From contig WHTN01000017.1 in NCBI GenBank assembly GCA_009377715.1, positions 1 through 33,977 of the forward strand: a DNA stretch of 33,977 bases. The letters run 5' to 3'. The position numbers and the translations under genes are program-made. Source of the DNA: Dehalococcoidia bacterium (GTDB lineage: Bacteria > Chloroflexota > Dehalococcoidia > SM23-28-2 > WHTN01). Shown in pieces: positions 22,954 to 31,106 of this stretch (positions within the stretch are counted from its first letter, which is position 1; the number at the start of each line of letters is the position of its first letter). The notes beneath the pieces were generated by a model. That model saw only the letters and a list, made by a program, of their open reading frames with translations. It was not told the origin of the DNA and made no database searches.

Positions 22954-23346
22954 GCCCTATCTGCCGGCGCTTGATTCTCTAATATCGTAGCGGCGCATGG
23001 CTGTGCGCTTCTTGCGCGTCGTAGTTCTCGTAGCCGCAGACCTTCAGGGCTGCCCCTGTTACGCCGTCTGAGAGACGACCGGCTTACACACCTACTTCGC
23101 GCAGCGCCCAGCTTACGAATGGCTCTCCCGGTCCGCTCACCCTATCATTCTGAGCGCAAGCGAAGAATCCGTACTCCTCGCGCTCCTCTTGTAACATCGA
23201 AGAAACTCAAGAGGAGGAGCAAGCCACTGAGACGCACCGTAAACGTCCATGCTATTGTACGTACGCCCCGCTTTCCTCGGGTTGTGCGCCCGCTTTTTGA
23301 CGGGAACTTTTTACTCCTCCGAAACGTCTCTATTTTAGGAGAACGT
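22954..23346. other. Intergenic region with interspersed repeats
   Basis: No gene seen. A degenerate CGTAGCGGCGCATGGC-type palindrome lies at 22986-23008, and an ATTCTGAGCG...GAAGAATC repeat at 23145-23170. The rest is featureless except the ribosome-binding site AGGAG at the end. An open frame from 23119 runs into the lipoprotein but has no coding character before 23347. Confidence 0.5.
23145..23170 (+). repeat. TCATTCTGAGCGCAAGCGAAGAATC-type interspersed repeat
   Basis: A copy of the ATTCTGAGCG(AA)GCGAAGAATC motif found between genes in many environmental bacterial genomes (recalled). Its GATTC/GAATC ends are inverted. Confidence 0.55.
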
Positions 23347-24189
23347 ATGAGGCTTTACCGAGCGCTATTCATAACACTGTTAGCACTGGTTGTCCTGTGT
23401 GCGCTCGCTTGCCGCGGTAGCTCGGAAGCAGGCAATGATAGTGGCCCGAGTATGCCCGACGACACGCAGCCGCCTGTTGTGACAATGGCGATTAACGACC
23501 TGGCGGAACGGCTCGGAATTAGCTCCTCCGAGGTGAATGTCGTGGAGGTCCGACCTACGCAGTGGCCAGACGCCTGTCTCGGGGTCTACTACGCGGATCG
23601 CCTGTGCCTGCAGGCCATCACGCCCGGCTATCAAGTACTGCTGAGCGCAAATGGTGCGAATTACACGTACCATACCGACTTAAACGAAAACGTGGTAGCC
23701 GTAGACTTTGTCGAAGGAGCTACCGTCGGCGTGCCGGACTCCCGACCACAAGGCCGGGCCGGTGTTCCTCCCGAAGCTCGTCTGCTGGCAGGACAAAACG
23801 ATCAGGTCGGAGGTATCGGCAGCTACTGCTGGTCCGGCAACAGCCTCGGCCGTTGCGTCGATAGCGTTGGCGTTTCTGTGCCGAAGGACGTGATTACGGT
23901 CAGCGATGGTGAAAACGTCACTTTCGTTCTGGGTTTTGAGCCAGAGAACGCATCGTTAACCGTATTGCCGCACAGCAGCGGTACGATCGTCGCTAAAGTA
24001 GGCGGTTTCGACATTTGGCAGGGGCAGCCGACCGCTGAGGCCACGTTAACATATGGGTGGGTCGATCTATCTCAAGCGCTCAACGTGACACTCGACTTGG
24101 AGCCAGGCCGTTACGTGATCGAGTTGTTCGTATCTGGTCAGCCGGGCGACGTAAGCTACGGCTTCTTCGTGGAAATCGTAGGCGAATAA
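23347..24189 (+). CDS. Lipoprotein with PGYxxxLxxxGxxYxYHT motif
   Basis: Start ATG after TTTTAGGAGAACGT. Signal peptide with lipobox ALAC (acylated Cys22). Residues about 48-115 show a pattern shared by many secreted Chloroflexota and cyanobacterial proteins: AINDLAERLGIS..EVNVVEV..TQWPDACLGV, then ITPGYQVLLSANGANYTYHTD. A second domain from about 150 (GGIGSYCW, RCVDSVGV) is all-beta. Both parts likely act outside the membrane; no enzyme motif is seen. The upstream open frame is not used because it lacks a signal peptide and crosses a repeat. Confidence 0.75.
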   Translation: MRLYRALFITLLALVVLCALACRGSSEAGNDSGPSMPDDTQPPVVTMAINDLAERLGISSSEVNVVEVRPTQWPDACLGVYYADRLCLQAITPGYQVLLSANGANYTYHTDLNENVVAVDFVEGATVGVPDSRPQGRAGVPPEARLLAGQNDQVGGIGSYCWSGNSLGRCVDSVGVSVPKDVITVSDGENVTFVLGFEPENASLTVLPHSSGTIVAKVGGFDIWQGQPTAEATLTYGWVDLSQALNVTLDLEPGRYVIELFVSGQPGDVSYGFFVEIVGE

Positions 24190-24198
24190 ATATCATGT

Positions 24199-24210
24199 CG
24201 TAGGGGCGCC
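24199..24210 (+). repeat. Half copy of the CGTAGGGGCGCC repeat
   Basis: CGTAGGGGCGCC, followed by GGGGCCGGCGCC, lies between the convergent lipoprotein and flavoprotein genes; it may also act as a terminator-like hairpin. Confidence 0.4.
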
Positions 24211-24232
24211 TCGGGGCCGGCGCCAATCGGAG

Positions 24233-25414
24233 TTACGGCTGTGGTGGCGCAGATATGCCCAGAAGACGCATGATGAAGGGCGCGACCTTGTTAAGCTTGC
24301 CGTAAAGTCTGGAAGGGTAGTCGATGTCGCCGAACGAGTTCACCAGCCGCCGTAAATACGGCTGGGAGAGAATGGCCAGAGCCCGTTCCTTCTGTTCGTC
24401 CGAGGTCGATAGGTACAGCCGCCGCAATACGCTTCCCTGGAGCAACTCGCCGCCGATGTCCGCCATCCAACGTCGCTGATATTCGCTCAGAGATTCCGTC
24501 GAAACGTCGTCACGCCTTAAGGCATCGATGCCGACCTCCGCCGCATGCTTCGCACCAACAAGCCCCATGTAAATGCCCCCGCCCGATGTCGGCTTTACCT
24601 GGCCCGCTGCGTCGCCGACGAGCATTATGTTGTCGTCGTAAGTCCGCTCCCACAGTCGCATTGGGATAGACCCGCCGTAGAACCGCACGAACTCTAGGCC
24701 CTTAAACTGGCGCGGGAAGGTCTCGCGCAGGCGGTCGAGATAGTGGACAGGCTTGTGCCCGTTGGCCGTCGCGATGCCGACGCGTATGCGCCCGCCGCTC
24801 AGCGGTATCATCCAGGCGAAGAAGCCGGGTGCTATATTCTGCCCGGCGAACACCTCGACCATCGCCTCCGAGCGCGGTTCGCCGCGCGATTCGATGCCAA
24901 GGCCGGCGAGTATCTCGTGGTAGCGCGGGCGCAGCCCCAACCAGCGGGCTGTGCGTGAATGAGCGCCATCCGCGGCTACTACGAGGCGCGTTTGAACGGT
25001 CGCTTGCTTGCCACGACTCTCGATCTGCACGTTCACATGGCCGTTTTCGCGCTCGAAGCCAACTGCGCGAGTGGACATAAGCAGTTCGGCTCCGCTCTCT
25101 TGAGCGCCGCGTGCCATCTCCTGGTCGAAGCGGACTCGGTCCATAACTACTGCCCGCAACTGTTTGCCGCCTAGCTTGAGCTCGTGACCGGCGGTATTGA
25201 TGTACGCGCCGTAGATGCGGTTCATCACAACCGTGCTCTCGTCGACCTGCGATAGGGCGAGCGTGCGCAGGGTTACAAGGCCGGCACAGTGCAACGGCTG
25301 CCCCATGGTGGGATGTTCCTCTAGCAGCAGCGTCTTAAAGCCGTTAGCGGCTATCTCGCGGGCGGCGGCGGAGCCGGCAGGTCCGGCGCCTATAACAACA
25401 GCATCGTATTTCAT
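24233..25414 (-). CDS. Geranylgeranyl reductase family flavoprotein
   Basis: The 393-residue FAD enzyme has the dinucleotide motif GAGPAGSAAA (9-18), an LHCAGLV segment near Cys43, ADGAHSRTARWLGL (148-161) and the second FAD motif GDAAGQVKPTSGGGI (267-281), as in geranylgeranyl reductases (ChlP/GGR, TIGR02032). It would reduce double bonds in isoprenoid chains of lipids, quinones or pigments. No pigment genes lie nearby, so a quinone or lipid chain is more likely. The usual ribosome-binding site is absent: GAGGG lies inside the terminator hairpin nine or ten bases before the ATG. Confidence 0.88.
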   Translation of the reverse strand: MKYDAVVIGAGPAGSAAAREIAANGFKTLLLEEHPTMGQPLHCAGLVTLRTLALSQVDESTVVMNRIYGAYINTAGHELKLGGKQLRAVVMDRVRFDQEMARGAQESGAELLMSTRAVGFERENGHVNVQIESRGKQATVQTRLVVAADGAHSRTARWLGLRPRYHEILAGLGIESRGEPRSEAMVEVFAGQNIAPGFFAWMIPLSGGRIRVGIATANGHKPVHYLDRLRETFPRQFKGLEFVRFYGGSIPMRLWERTYDDNIMLVGDAAGQVKPTSGGGIYMGLVGAKHAAEVGIDALRRDDVSTESLSEYQRRWMADIGGELLQGSVLRRLYLSTSDEQKERALAILSQPYLRRLVNSFGDIDYPSRLYGKLNKVAPFIMRLLGISAPPQP

Positions 25415-25423
25415 AATAAAAAA

Positions 25424-25444
25424 CCCTCGGTTGGTGACCGAGGG
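25424..25444 (-). terminator. Intrinsic terminator between the GGDEF gene and the flavoprotein gene
   Basis: 8-bp perfect stem CCCTCGGT/ACCGAGGG, loop of five, then six T on the minus strand, ending four bases before the flavoprotein ATG. A second small hairpin (ACCCT-GAGA-AGGGT) lies just before it, in the GGDEF gene's 3' region. The GAGGG that could serve as ribosome-binding site is one arm of the hairpin. Confidence 0.75.
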
Positions 25445-25480
25445 AGCCAGAGCTAATCAACCCTTCTCAGGGTAGCTAGC

Positions 25481-26356
25481 TCATGCGCTTGAGAAGCTTT
25501 CGGCCTCCTGTTTTTCGATCTTGTGCGCGTTCAGGTCTTGCTCGGCCCAGGAGATTATATCAGCAGCGTCTAACGTGTTGCCACTGTCGTCAGTAGCCGA
25601 GTAGGCTGCAATACCCCAGGTGGCCGAGCCTTCAACTATTGCCTTTCCGCCTAGGCCAGAAGCCTTAAGATCGATTGGTGTTTCTGCCAAGATCGTTGCT
25701 AGCCTGGTAGCCAGTATCTTTGCTCCCTCATAATTCGTGTTAGTCGCCAGCACTGCGAACTCGTCTCCGCCTATCCTTGCGCAGATATCCGTCGTCCGGA
25801 CATCATTTTTCATGACTGTTGCGAAGGTACGCAGAAGCTCATCCCCCGCTAACTGGCCCAGGCCATCGTTAATGGCTCTTAGGTTATCGACGTCGAATAA
25901 GATGATAGAGAAGGGGGCGCCATAACGACGGGAACGGCTCAACTCTCTTTCTAGTTGTTCATGGAAATAACGGCGATTGTAGATTTTTGTCAGTTCGTCG
26001 AGGATAGAGAGCTCCGCCAGGCTCTGACTCGTGCTGTTCAAAGCGTCAACCAACTGTTGCAGCTTACGAAGCTCCAACCGCCTGAGCATTATAACCATAA
26101 GCCCAGTCGCCGCATACAAGAAGAACACCGACAAAACGGCGAGCAGGCCTCCAGCCAAGCCACCGGTACCAACAGCTACGATGACTGCTACTGTCGATAG
26201 GGCGAAGAAAACGGCGGCAAAAGCAAACGCTCTGCCAGCCGGAGTCTTAATGAGAGGTCCGGAAACAGGCGCGGCAACCCGGGGACTCTCCGAGACTTCT
26301 GATCCCCTGCTTGTTTCGGTGTCAGGAACATTTACAGAATTGCTCTCTCGTTGCAT
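25481..26356 (-). CDS. Membrane-anchored diguanylate cyclase (GGDEF)
   Basis: The 291-residue protein has a Ser-rich N-terminus, two transmembrane helices (about 43-63 and 68-90), a short helix and a GGDEF domain starting at SILDELTKIYNRRYF. The active site GGDEF is intact (196-200) and the inhibitory I-site RTTD (187-190) lies exactly five residues before it, so it should make c-di-GMP with product inhibition. There is no EAL domain. Sensing may come through the membrane helices. Terminator hairpins follow. Confidence 0.93.
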   Translation of the reverse strand: MQRESNSVNVPDTETSRGSEVSESPRVAAPVSGPLIKTPAGRAFAFAAVFFALSTVAVIVAVGTGGLAGGLLAVLSVFFLYAATGLMVIMLRRLELRKLQQLVDALNSTSQSLAELSILDELTKIYNRRYFHEQLERELSRSRRYGAPFSIILFDVDNLRAINDGLGQLAGDELLRTFATVMKNDVRTTDICARIGGDEFAVLATNTNYEGAKILATRLATILAETPIDLKASGLGGKAIVEGSATWGIAAYSATDDSGNTLDAADIISWAEQDLNAHKIEKQEAESFSSA

Positions 26357-26514
26357 TTTCGCTAGACCTCTAGCATAGCTTTGCTATAGCCGATAAACGA
26401 ATCATGAGGGACACTACCGCGTCCATATTGTATGACGCGGCTCAGTCCGTTTCGTTACTTCATAGACAGAGGATGTAAGCTTTCCAGAGGCCAGGCATTT
26501 ATAAGATGTTGTAA

Positions 26515-26520
26515 TATAAT
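26515..26520 (+). promoter_or_regulatory. Promoter -10 for the tRNA
   Basis: A perfect TATAAT 25 bases before the tRNA. The -35 is weak. It would yield a 5' leader of about 20 bases. Confidence 0.45.
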
Positions 26521-26545
26521 GTAAGCGCAAGTCATCTTCGCGGAA

Positions 26546-26620
26546 GGGCCCGTAGCTCAGCGGCAGAGCGGTCGGCTCATAACCGATTGGTCGTAGGTTC
26601 GAATCCTGCCGGGCCCACCA
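26546..26620 (+). tRNA. tRNA with CAU anticodon (elongator Met or Ile2)
   Basis: A 75-base tRNA including the encoded CCA. Acceptor stem GGGCCCG/CGGGCCC, anticodon arm TCGG-CTCATAA-CCGA with CAU, T arm with GGTTCGAATCC. It lacks the C1-A72 mismatch and the three G-C pairs of the initiator. The anticodon arm and variable loop look like tRNA-Ile2, whose C34 would be converted to lysidine by TilS, but Met cannot be excluded. Confidence 0.92.
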
Positions 26621-26648
26621 CTTACCACTCAGTTTTAGGTTATTTCTT

Positions 26649-27194
26649 TTGAGCATCGAAATCGTCTTCGAAACGCATTCCCTGACCACCGATAACGAGC
26701 GCGGGATCGCTACAGGTTGGCTCGATGGTCGTCTTTCCGAGGCCGGCAAGCTGTTTGCCTCCGAGATGGGGAGGCGCAGGCGCGACGAAAATATCGCGGC
26801 GGTCTTCACCTCTGATCTTCATCGCGCTGCTGAGACAGCCGAGATCGCCTTCAGCGGATCTGGCATCCCTGTCCATCGGGAACTTCGCCTGCGTGAGTGT
26901 AACTACGGCGCGCTCAATGGCATACCTGTATCGCAGCTAGAGGCGGAACGTTCGCTGCATATCGATGTGCCGTTCCCGGACGGCGAGAGCTACCAGCAGG
27001 TCGTTGACCGCGTTCGGAGCTTCTTGGATGATTTGCAACACACGTTTGATAATGGAGCGCGGATAGTTATAATTGGCCACTCAGCCACTCAATGGGCGCT
27101 CGATCACCTTATATCCGGAATAGCGCTCACCGATCTAGTGGACGCGCCTTTTAACTGGCGTGAAGGATGGTTTTACGATCTTCCGACGAAATAA
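26649..27194 (+). CDS. Histidine phosphatase-family protein with THS in place of RHG
   Basis: The 181-residue protein has the phosphoglycerate-mutase-like fold: catalytic His in FETHSLTTDNERGIATGW, then LSEAGK, VFTSDLHRAAETAEIAF, LRECNYGALNG, GESYQQVVDRVRSFL and the second His in IIGHSATQWALDHL. The canonical RHG is replaced by THS, so the first Arg is missing. I recall a small actinobacterial-type subfamily with the same ETHS, so this is a subfamily trait rather than decay. The start is TTG with a weak AGG. It lies just after the tRNA and may be separately transcribed. Confidence 0.85.
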   Translation: MSIEIVFETHSLTTDNERGIATGWLDGRLSEAGKLFASEMGRRRRDENIAAVFTSDLHRAAETAEIAFSGSGIPVHRELRLRECNYGALNGIPVSQLEAERSLHIDVPFPDGESYQQVVDRVRSFLDDLQHTFDNGARIVIIGHSATQWALDHLISGIALTDLVDAPFNWREGWFYDLPTK

Positions 27195-27233
27195 GCGGTC
27201 ATGAATCAATGCTATAGCGAGGCAGGAGGCGAA

Positions 27234-27547
27234 ATGAGCCATAATCGACCGAATCCGTATGCGCGTTCGATGGATAAAGAGGCAACGGACTGGTATACCG
27301 GTAGCCTGATGACTTTCTGGCGGAAGCCGCGGACACTAATGGTTAACTAACAGTTATGGAGACTACGGCTCGCCGTGGATTTGGAGCGCCACTCCATATC
27401 CATTCTAATGAGGATGAGGCTGAGCCGGCTCGTGAAATGGCGCTGCCACCGCCGCTTCAGGGGCCTCCCGACATCGCTAAGATGCTCGCCGTGTTTGCCA
27501 GATACGGCAGTCGATCGGCCGGCAGGCCGGTGAGTTCGCCTGATTAG
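27234..27547 (+). pseudogene. Decayed cupin-domain gene
   Basis: CAGGAGG precedes ATG 27234, whose frame reads NPYARSMDKEATDWYTGSLMTF and stops at 27350. A different frame from 27356 reads TTARRGFGAPLHIHSNEDE, the first cupin motif (HIH and E), and then runs directly into AEPAREMALPPP...DIAKMLAVFARYG, which looks like a cupin C-terminus. The barrel core with the second motif is missing. So the gene has at least one frameshift and an internal deletion. Confidence 0.7.
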
Positions 27548-27571
27548 GCAAGCGGCCCCTCGCTTTCTACC

Positions 27572-28165
27572 ATGGCACGCTCATCGAAGACAGCATTGGG
27601 ACGCTACCAGGCCGTAGACCGCGCCGATTGGCGTCGGTGGTTGAAAAACAATCACGCCTCTTCTCCGGGTGTATGGCTGGTCTACTATAAGCAAGCCAGC
27701 GGTAAGCAGCGCGTTTCCTACAACGACGCCGTGGAAGAGGCGCTTTGCTTCGGCTGGATCGATAGCCGGGGAAACGCCTGGGATGACGAACGCACAATGC
27801 TTCTGTTCTCCCCGCGCAATCCTAAAAGCGGGTGGTCGAAGATCAATAAAGGGCGAGTCGAAAAACTTATCGAGCAAGGTCTGATGGCAGAACCGGGTCT
27901 GAAGGCTATCGAAGTCGCCAAGCAGAACGGCGCCTGGAGCGCGCTAGATGCAATCGAGGAGATGCAGATGCCCGGCGATCTTCAGCAGGCTTTGACTCTC
28001 AACGCAGCAGCGCACAAAAACTTTGAGGCGTTTCCTCCGTCATCGAAAAAGATCATCTTCTCTTGGATCGAGAGCGCGAAGCGGGCTGAAACGCGTGCGA
28101 AGAGGATAGAAGAGACCGTTACGCTAGCAGCTCAGAATCTAAGGGCGAACCATTACCGGCAATGA
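27572..28165 (+). CDS. YdeI/OmpD-associated family protein
   Basis: The 197-residue protein has the family landmarks: DWRRWLKNNH...GVWLVYYK, YNDAVEEALCFGWIDS, FSPRNPKSGWSKINKGRVEKLIEQGLM, a DLQQAL helix and FPPSSKKIIFSWIESAKRAETRAKRIEETV at the C-terminus (OmdA domain, PF13376). Members protect some bacteria against antimicrobial peptides or bacteriocins; most are of unknown role. No Shine-Dalgarno sequence is seen before this ATG. The cupin remnant ends 24 bases upstream. Confidence 0.9.
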   Translation: MARSSKTALGRYQAVDRADWRRWLKNNHASSPGVWLVYYKQASGKQRVSYNDAVEEALCFGWIDSRGNAWDDERTMLLFSPRNPKSGWSKINKGRVEKLIEQGLMAEPGLKAIEVAKQNGAWSALDAIEEMQMPGDLQQALTLNAAAHKNFEAFPPSSKKIIFSWIESAKRAETRAKRIEETVTLAAQNLRANHYRQ

Positions 28166-28183
28166 ACTTCGAAGCACCATCTC

Positions 28184-28738
28184 TTAACGGGCAGGGACGC
28201 CTTTTTGATACTCGTCGAGCACGCTTTTATCGAATTTCTTAGGGCCGCCTTCGCTAGACGTAATTCGGCCTTCATAGACCAGTTCCAGCAGGCGCGTTTG
28301 GCTTACGCCTAAGTACGCAGCCGCCTCCGCGAGCGTCATCGCATCATCCACGATTATGCAATCACGAAGGATATCGGGGAAGTGCCAGGGAAGCTCCTGG
28401 TTAGTGTAGCGGTCCAAGCCGTCGCAGACGCGTCCCTCCGCGGCAACAGCGTTGCAGGTGATCAGGCGACCGCCTAATTGGGAGCGTTCGAAACGAAGGA
28501 CCTCTTTGATAAGGTCGTCGCGATGCATCTTATCGGCGTTGGGGATGTGATGGCGATAGGTCTCGATCAGTTCGGCGGTGCGCAGACGAAAGATACCGCC
28601 GCAGCAGGGGCCGACTCCGTAGTCGGCGTACATCTCCCAGGTCGAGAGGCAATCGTACTCGCGCAAAAGCTCAAGCTGGCTTTCGGTAATCAACCGCTCA
28701 GCTTCTGCTCGCGTAACGATCCGCTTCTTCGACTTCAT
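28184..28738 (-). CDS. Excisionase-type HTH protein with Cys-containing N-terminal domain
   Basis: The 184-residue protein ends in a MerR/excisionase-type HTH (about 130-178: MTLAEAAAYLGVSQTRLLELVYEGRI, then KFDKSVLDEYQK). The N-terminal ~125 residues are helical, with a CC pair (GVGPCCGGIF) and RLITCNAVAAEGRVCDG; I do not recognise the domain. It may be a metal- or DNA-binding regulator. There is no phage or integrase gene nearby, so excisionase function is unlikely. Start ATG 28738 is chosen for AAGGAGG eight bases upstream, over GTG 28747. It converges with the YdeI gene 18 bases away. Confidence 0.72.
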   Translation of the reverse strand: MKSKKRIVTRAEAERLITESQLELLREYDCLSTWEMYADYGVGPCCGGIFRLRTAELIETYRHHIPNADKMHRDDLIKEVLRFERSQLGGRLITCNAVAAEGRVCDGLDRYTNQELPWHFPDILRDCIIVDDAMTLAEAAAYLGVSQTRLLELVYEGRITSSEGGPKKFDKSVLDEYQKGVPAR

Positions 28739-28836
28739 TTCCCCCACCTCCTTGTCTGCGTCAGAATAATTATAGCACTGCGGCTGGTTACGTACCTGAG
28801 CAAAAACCTAAAGTTATGGATCCAGCGGCCGAATGT

Positions 28837-28895
28837 GGCGACCTAAAGGTCGCCGCTATGATACTTCTCCGCTCACCCTGAGCTTGTCGAAGGGG
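28837..28895. repeat. Two interspersed repeats: GGCGACC hairpin and CTTCGACA-type motif
   Basis: GGCGACC-TAAA-GGTCGCC (28837-28854) is a perfect 7-bp hairpin. At 28870-28895 CGCTCACCCTGAGC then TTGTCGAAGGGG is one copy of the widespread CCCTTCGACAAGCTCAGGG motif. Confidence 0.6.
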
Positions 28896-28926
28896 TCGCT
28901 CATAATGATTCTCTGCAGAGGTCAAG

Positions 28927-29775
28927 CTACGAGGACTTGATAATCGCGATGCGGTCGAGGCCGGCGAGGTCTTGCTTTACGCTTAGGTGAGATTGCGGCA
29001 GCAGTTCTTCGACTAATGAACGGAGGGCACGGGCCTGGTCCCAGCTGATCTCCAAAATCATTAGGCAGCCCGGAGACAGAACGCCCGCCGTCTGCGCTAG
29101 CAAACGCTGGATAAGTTGTAGCCCGTCGTCTCCACCATCGAAGGCTCGAAGCGGCTCGTAGAGTCTTATCTCCGGCGCTAAGCCCTCCCAATCGCCTGAC
29201 TTTACATAAGGTAAATTCGCGACCACGATGTCGAAAGGCCCTTCGAGGCCGGCGATTAGGTCGGTCTGGACGTATTCGATTCTATCCGCTAGCCCTAACC
29301 GTTCGGCGTTTCGCTTCGCTAGGGTAAGTACGTCGGTCGCGATATCGGTCGCGAGGACTCTGGCTCGTGGCAAATGTTTGGCGACTGCCAAAGCGATCGC
29401 GCCTGAGCCTGTCCCGACGTCTACGACCGTCAGCGAATTGGCGAAGTTTTTAGCGAAGCGTAACGTTTCTTCGACCACAAGCTCAGTCTCCGGACGCGGG
29501 ACCGGCGCTACTGGCGTCACCTCCAGTTCGATGTCGTAGAACTCGCGATGGCCGATGATGTAAGAGGTGGGTTCACGTCGCAGTCGTCTTTTCAGCGCCA
29601 TCTCGAAGCGATTCGACTGCTCCTCTGAGGCTGCTTCATCTAGCGCTGCCAATAGGCGTGTACGGTCTACGCCTAACGCGTAGCAAAGTAGAAGCTGGGC
29701 TTCGAGGCGGCTGTCTTCGATGCCGGCCGAGCGCAGCCGTTGGTCGGCCTGCCTCAAAGCATCGGCGATTCGCAT
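28927..29775 (-). CDS. prmC: Release factor glutamine methyltransferase
   Basis: The 282-residue protein methylates the GGQ glutamine of release factors. It has the N-terminal helical domain, PRPETELVVEE (about 94-103), SAM-binding VDVGTGSGAIALA (118-130), D144 and the glutamine-binding NLPY (187-190). Most PrmC proteins have NPPY; the first Pro is Leu here. FDGGDDGLQLI is also typical. One base separates it from prfA, so they are co-transcribed. Confidence 0.93.
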   Translation of the reverse strand: MRIADALRQADQRLRSAGIEDSRLEAQLLLCYALGVDRTRLLAALDEAASEEQSNRFEMALKRRLRREPTSYIIGHREFYDIELEVTPVAPVPRPETELVVEETLRFAKNFANSLTVVDVGTGSGAIALAVAKHLPRARVLATDIATDVLTLAKRNAERLGLADRIEYVQTDLIAGLEGPFDIVVANLPYVKSGDWEGLAPEIRLYEPLRAFDGGDDGLQLIQRLLAQTAGVLSPGCLMILEISWDQARALRSLVEELLPQSHLSVKQDLAGLDRIAIIKSS

Positions 29776-29776
29776 T

Positions 29777-30841
29777 TTAACCGGTCACGAGCAGTTGCGC
29801 GTGTCGTTGGGTAATTAGGGCATCGATGATCTCGTCGAGTTCGCCGTCGAGGATGCCGGGCAGATTATGCGCGGTAAGGCCGATGCGGTGGTCCGTCACA
29901 CGGTCTTGAGGAAAGTTATAGGTGCGGATCTTCTCCGACCGGTCGCCAGTCCCGACCTGTGACCGTCGTTCCTCGGTGATTTCTTCTTCCTGCTTGCTAC
30001 GTTCCATCTCCAAAAGGCGCGCGCGCAGCACGGCCATAGCCTTGGTGCGGTTCTTTAACTGAGAGCGCTCGTCCTGGCAGACGACAACTAAGCCTGTGGG
30101 CAGATGGGTTATACGTACTGCTGTGGCCACCTTGTTAACATTCTGTCCGCCGTGGCCGCCGGCATGGAAGATGTCCACGCGCAAGTCGTCATCGTTTACC
30201 TTTACGTCCACCTCCTCGGCCTCTGCGAGGACTGCCACAGTGGCTGTAGACGTGTGTATCCGACCGCTAGCTTCAGTAGCCGGCACCCGCTGTACCCGGT
30301 GTGGGCCGCTTTCGTACTTCAGGCGCGAATAGGCGCCGCGTCCCCGTATTTCGAAGACGATCTCTTTAAAGCCACCGATACCGGTCTCGTTGGTAGACAG
30401 CACTTCGACCTGCCAGCGATGACGTTCGGCGTAACGGCTGTACATTCGGAAGAGTTCGGCCGCGAAAAGTGCCGACTCTTCGCCGCCGGCGGCCGCTCTG
30501 ATTTCGACGATGGTGTTCTTTTCGTCGCGCTCGTCTTTCGGCAACAGGGCTACTTTAAGGTCTTGGGTTAGACTTTCACGCTGATCTTCCAGGCTATCGA
30601 GCTCTTCTTTAGCGAGCGCTTTGAGTTCGGGATCAGCCGAATCGGACAGGAGCGACTGCGAGTCTTCTATCTGCCGTTCCGTTTCTTTATAGGTATGGTA
30701 AAGGGTAACAACATCCTCTAGACGCGCCCTTTCCTTCGCGAGGATTTGAATGCGTTCGTAGTCAGTCGAGACTTCCGGGCGCGACATCTCGTCGTTTATC
30801 TCTGCGTAGCGTTTCGCTATCTCTTCTAATCGTTCCCACAT
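29777..30841 (-). CDS. prfA: Peptide chain release factor 1
   Basis: The 354-residue RF1 has the GGQ loop (231-233, [10 protein letters not shown]) and the codon-recognition PAT (187-189, position of PxT), with full length and normal domain order. It releases the peptide at UAG and UAA. It forms an operon with prmC. A stable GCCCCCG hairpin (30866-30886) lies 24 bases before its ATG. Confidence 0.97.
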   Translation of the reverse strand: MWERLEEIAKRYAEINDEMSRPEVSTDYERIQILAKERARLEDVVTLYHTYKETERQIEDSQSLLSDSADPELKALAKEELDSLEDQRESLTQDLKVALLPKDERDEKNTIVEIRAAAGGEESALFAAELFRMYSRYAERHRWQVEVLSTNETGIGGFKEIVFEIRGRGAYSRLKYESGPHRVQRVPATEASGRIHTSTATVAVLAEAEEVDVKVNDDDLRVDIFHAGGHGGQNVNKVATAVRITHLPTGLVVVCQDERSQLKNRTKAMAVLRARLLEMERSKQEEEITEERRSQVGTGDRSEKIRTYNFPQDRVTDHRIGLTAHNLPGILDGELDEIIDALITQRHAQLLVTG

Positions 30842-30865
30842 GATGGCAGCTTCTCAACATAGATA

Positions 30866-30886
30866 AGCCCCCGGACTACGGGGGCT
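30866..30886 (-). terminator. Hairpin before prfA (terminator or leader element)
   Basis: 8-bp perfect stem AGCCCCCG/CGGGGGCT, loop of five, followed on the minus strand by only TTAT. It uses the same GCCCCCG core as the terminator at 5516. It may end hisS transcription or fold in the prfA leader. Confidence 0.5.
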
Positions 30887-30969
30887 CGTTCTCACGAATC
30901 TGTCTCCATTATAGCACGCGAAGCGGCTTTGAGTCCGACGAGTGAGGAAGGCATAAGACAATGTTGTCG

Positions 30970-30994
30970 CCCTTCGACACGCTCAGGGTGAGCG
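30970..30994 (+). repeat. CCCTTCGACACGCTCAGGG-type interspersed repeat
   Basis: Nearly identical (one base in 24) to the reverse complement of 28870-28895, so the two copies flank prmC-prfA as inverted repeats. Confidence 0.65.
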
Positions 30995-31106
30995 AAAAAT
31001 TAGAGGAATATATACTGCAGGATAGATCCTGCAACTTCGGTCGGCAATTGGAAGCTGCGGATTTTAATTCGCAGACCATTTCGTTATTAACCTCATCTAA
31101 TGCTAA

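Noticed and set aside
22954-23346. Extension of the lipoprotein gene to 23119
   Set aside because: The extra part crosses an interspersed repeat, lacks coding character and would bury the signal peptide; ATG 23347 has AGGAG.
26414-26809. Minus-strand ORF overlapping the tRNA
   Set aside because: The middle is antisense translation of the tRNA, a common annotation artefact.
28870-30994. prmC-prfA as a composite mobile element
   Set aside because: The flanking copies belong to a small interspersed motif and no transposase or target duplications are seen; both genes are single-copy housekeeping genes.
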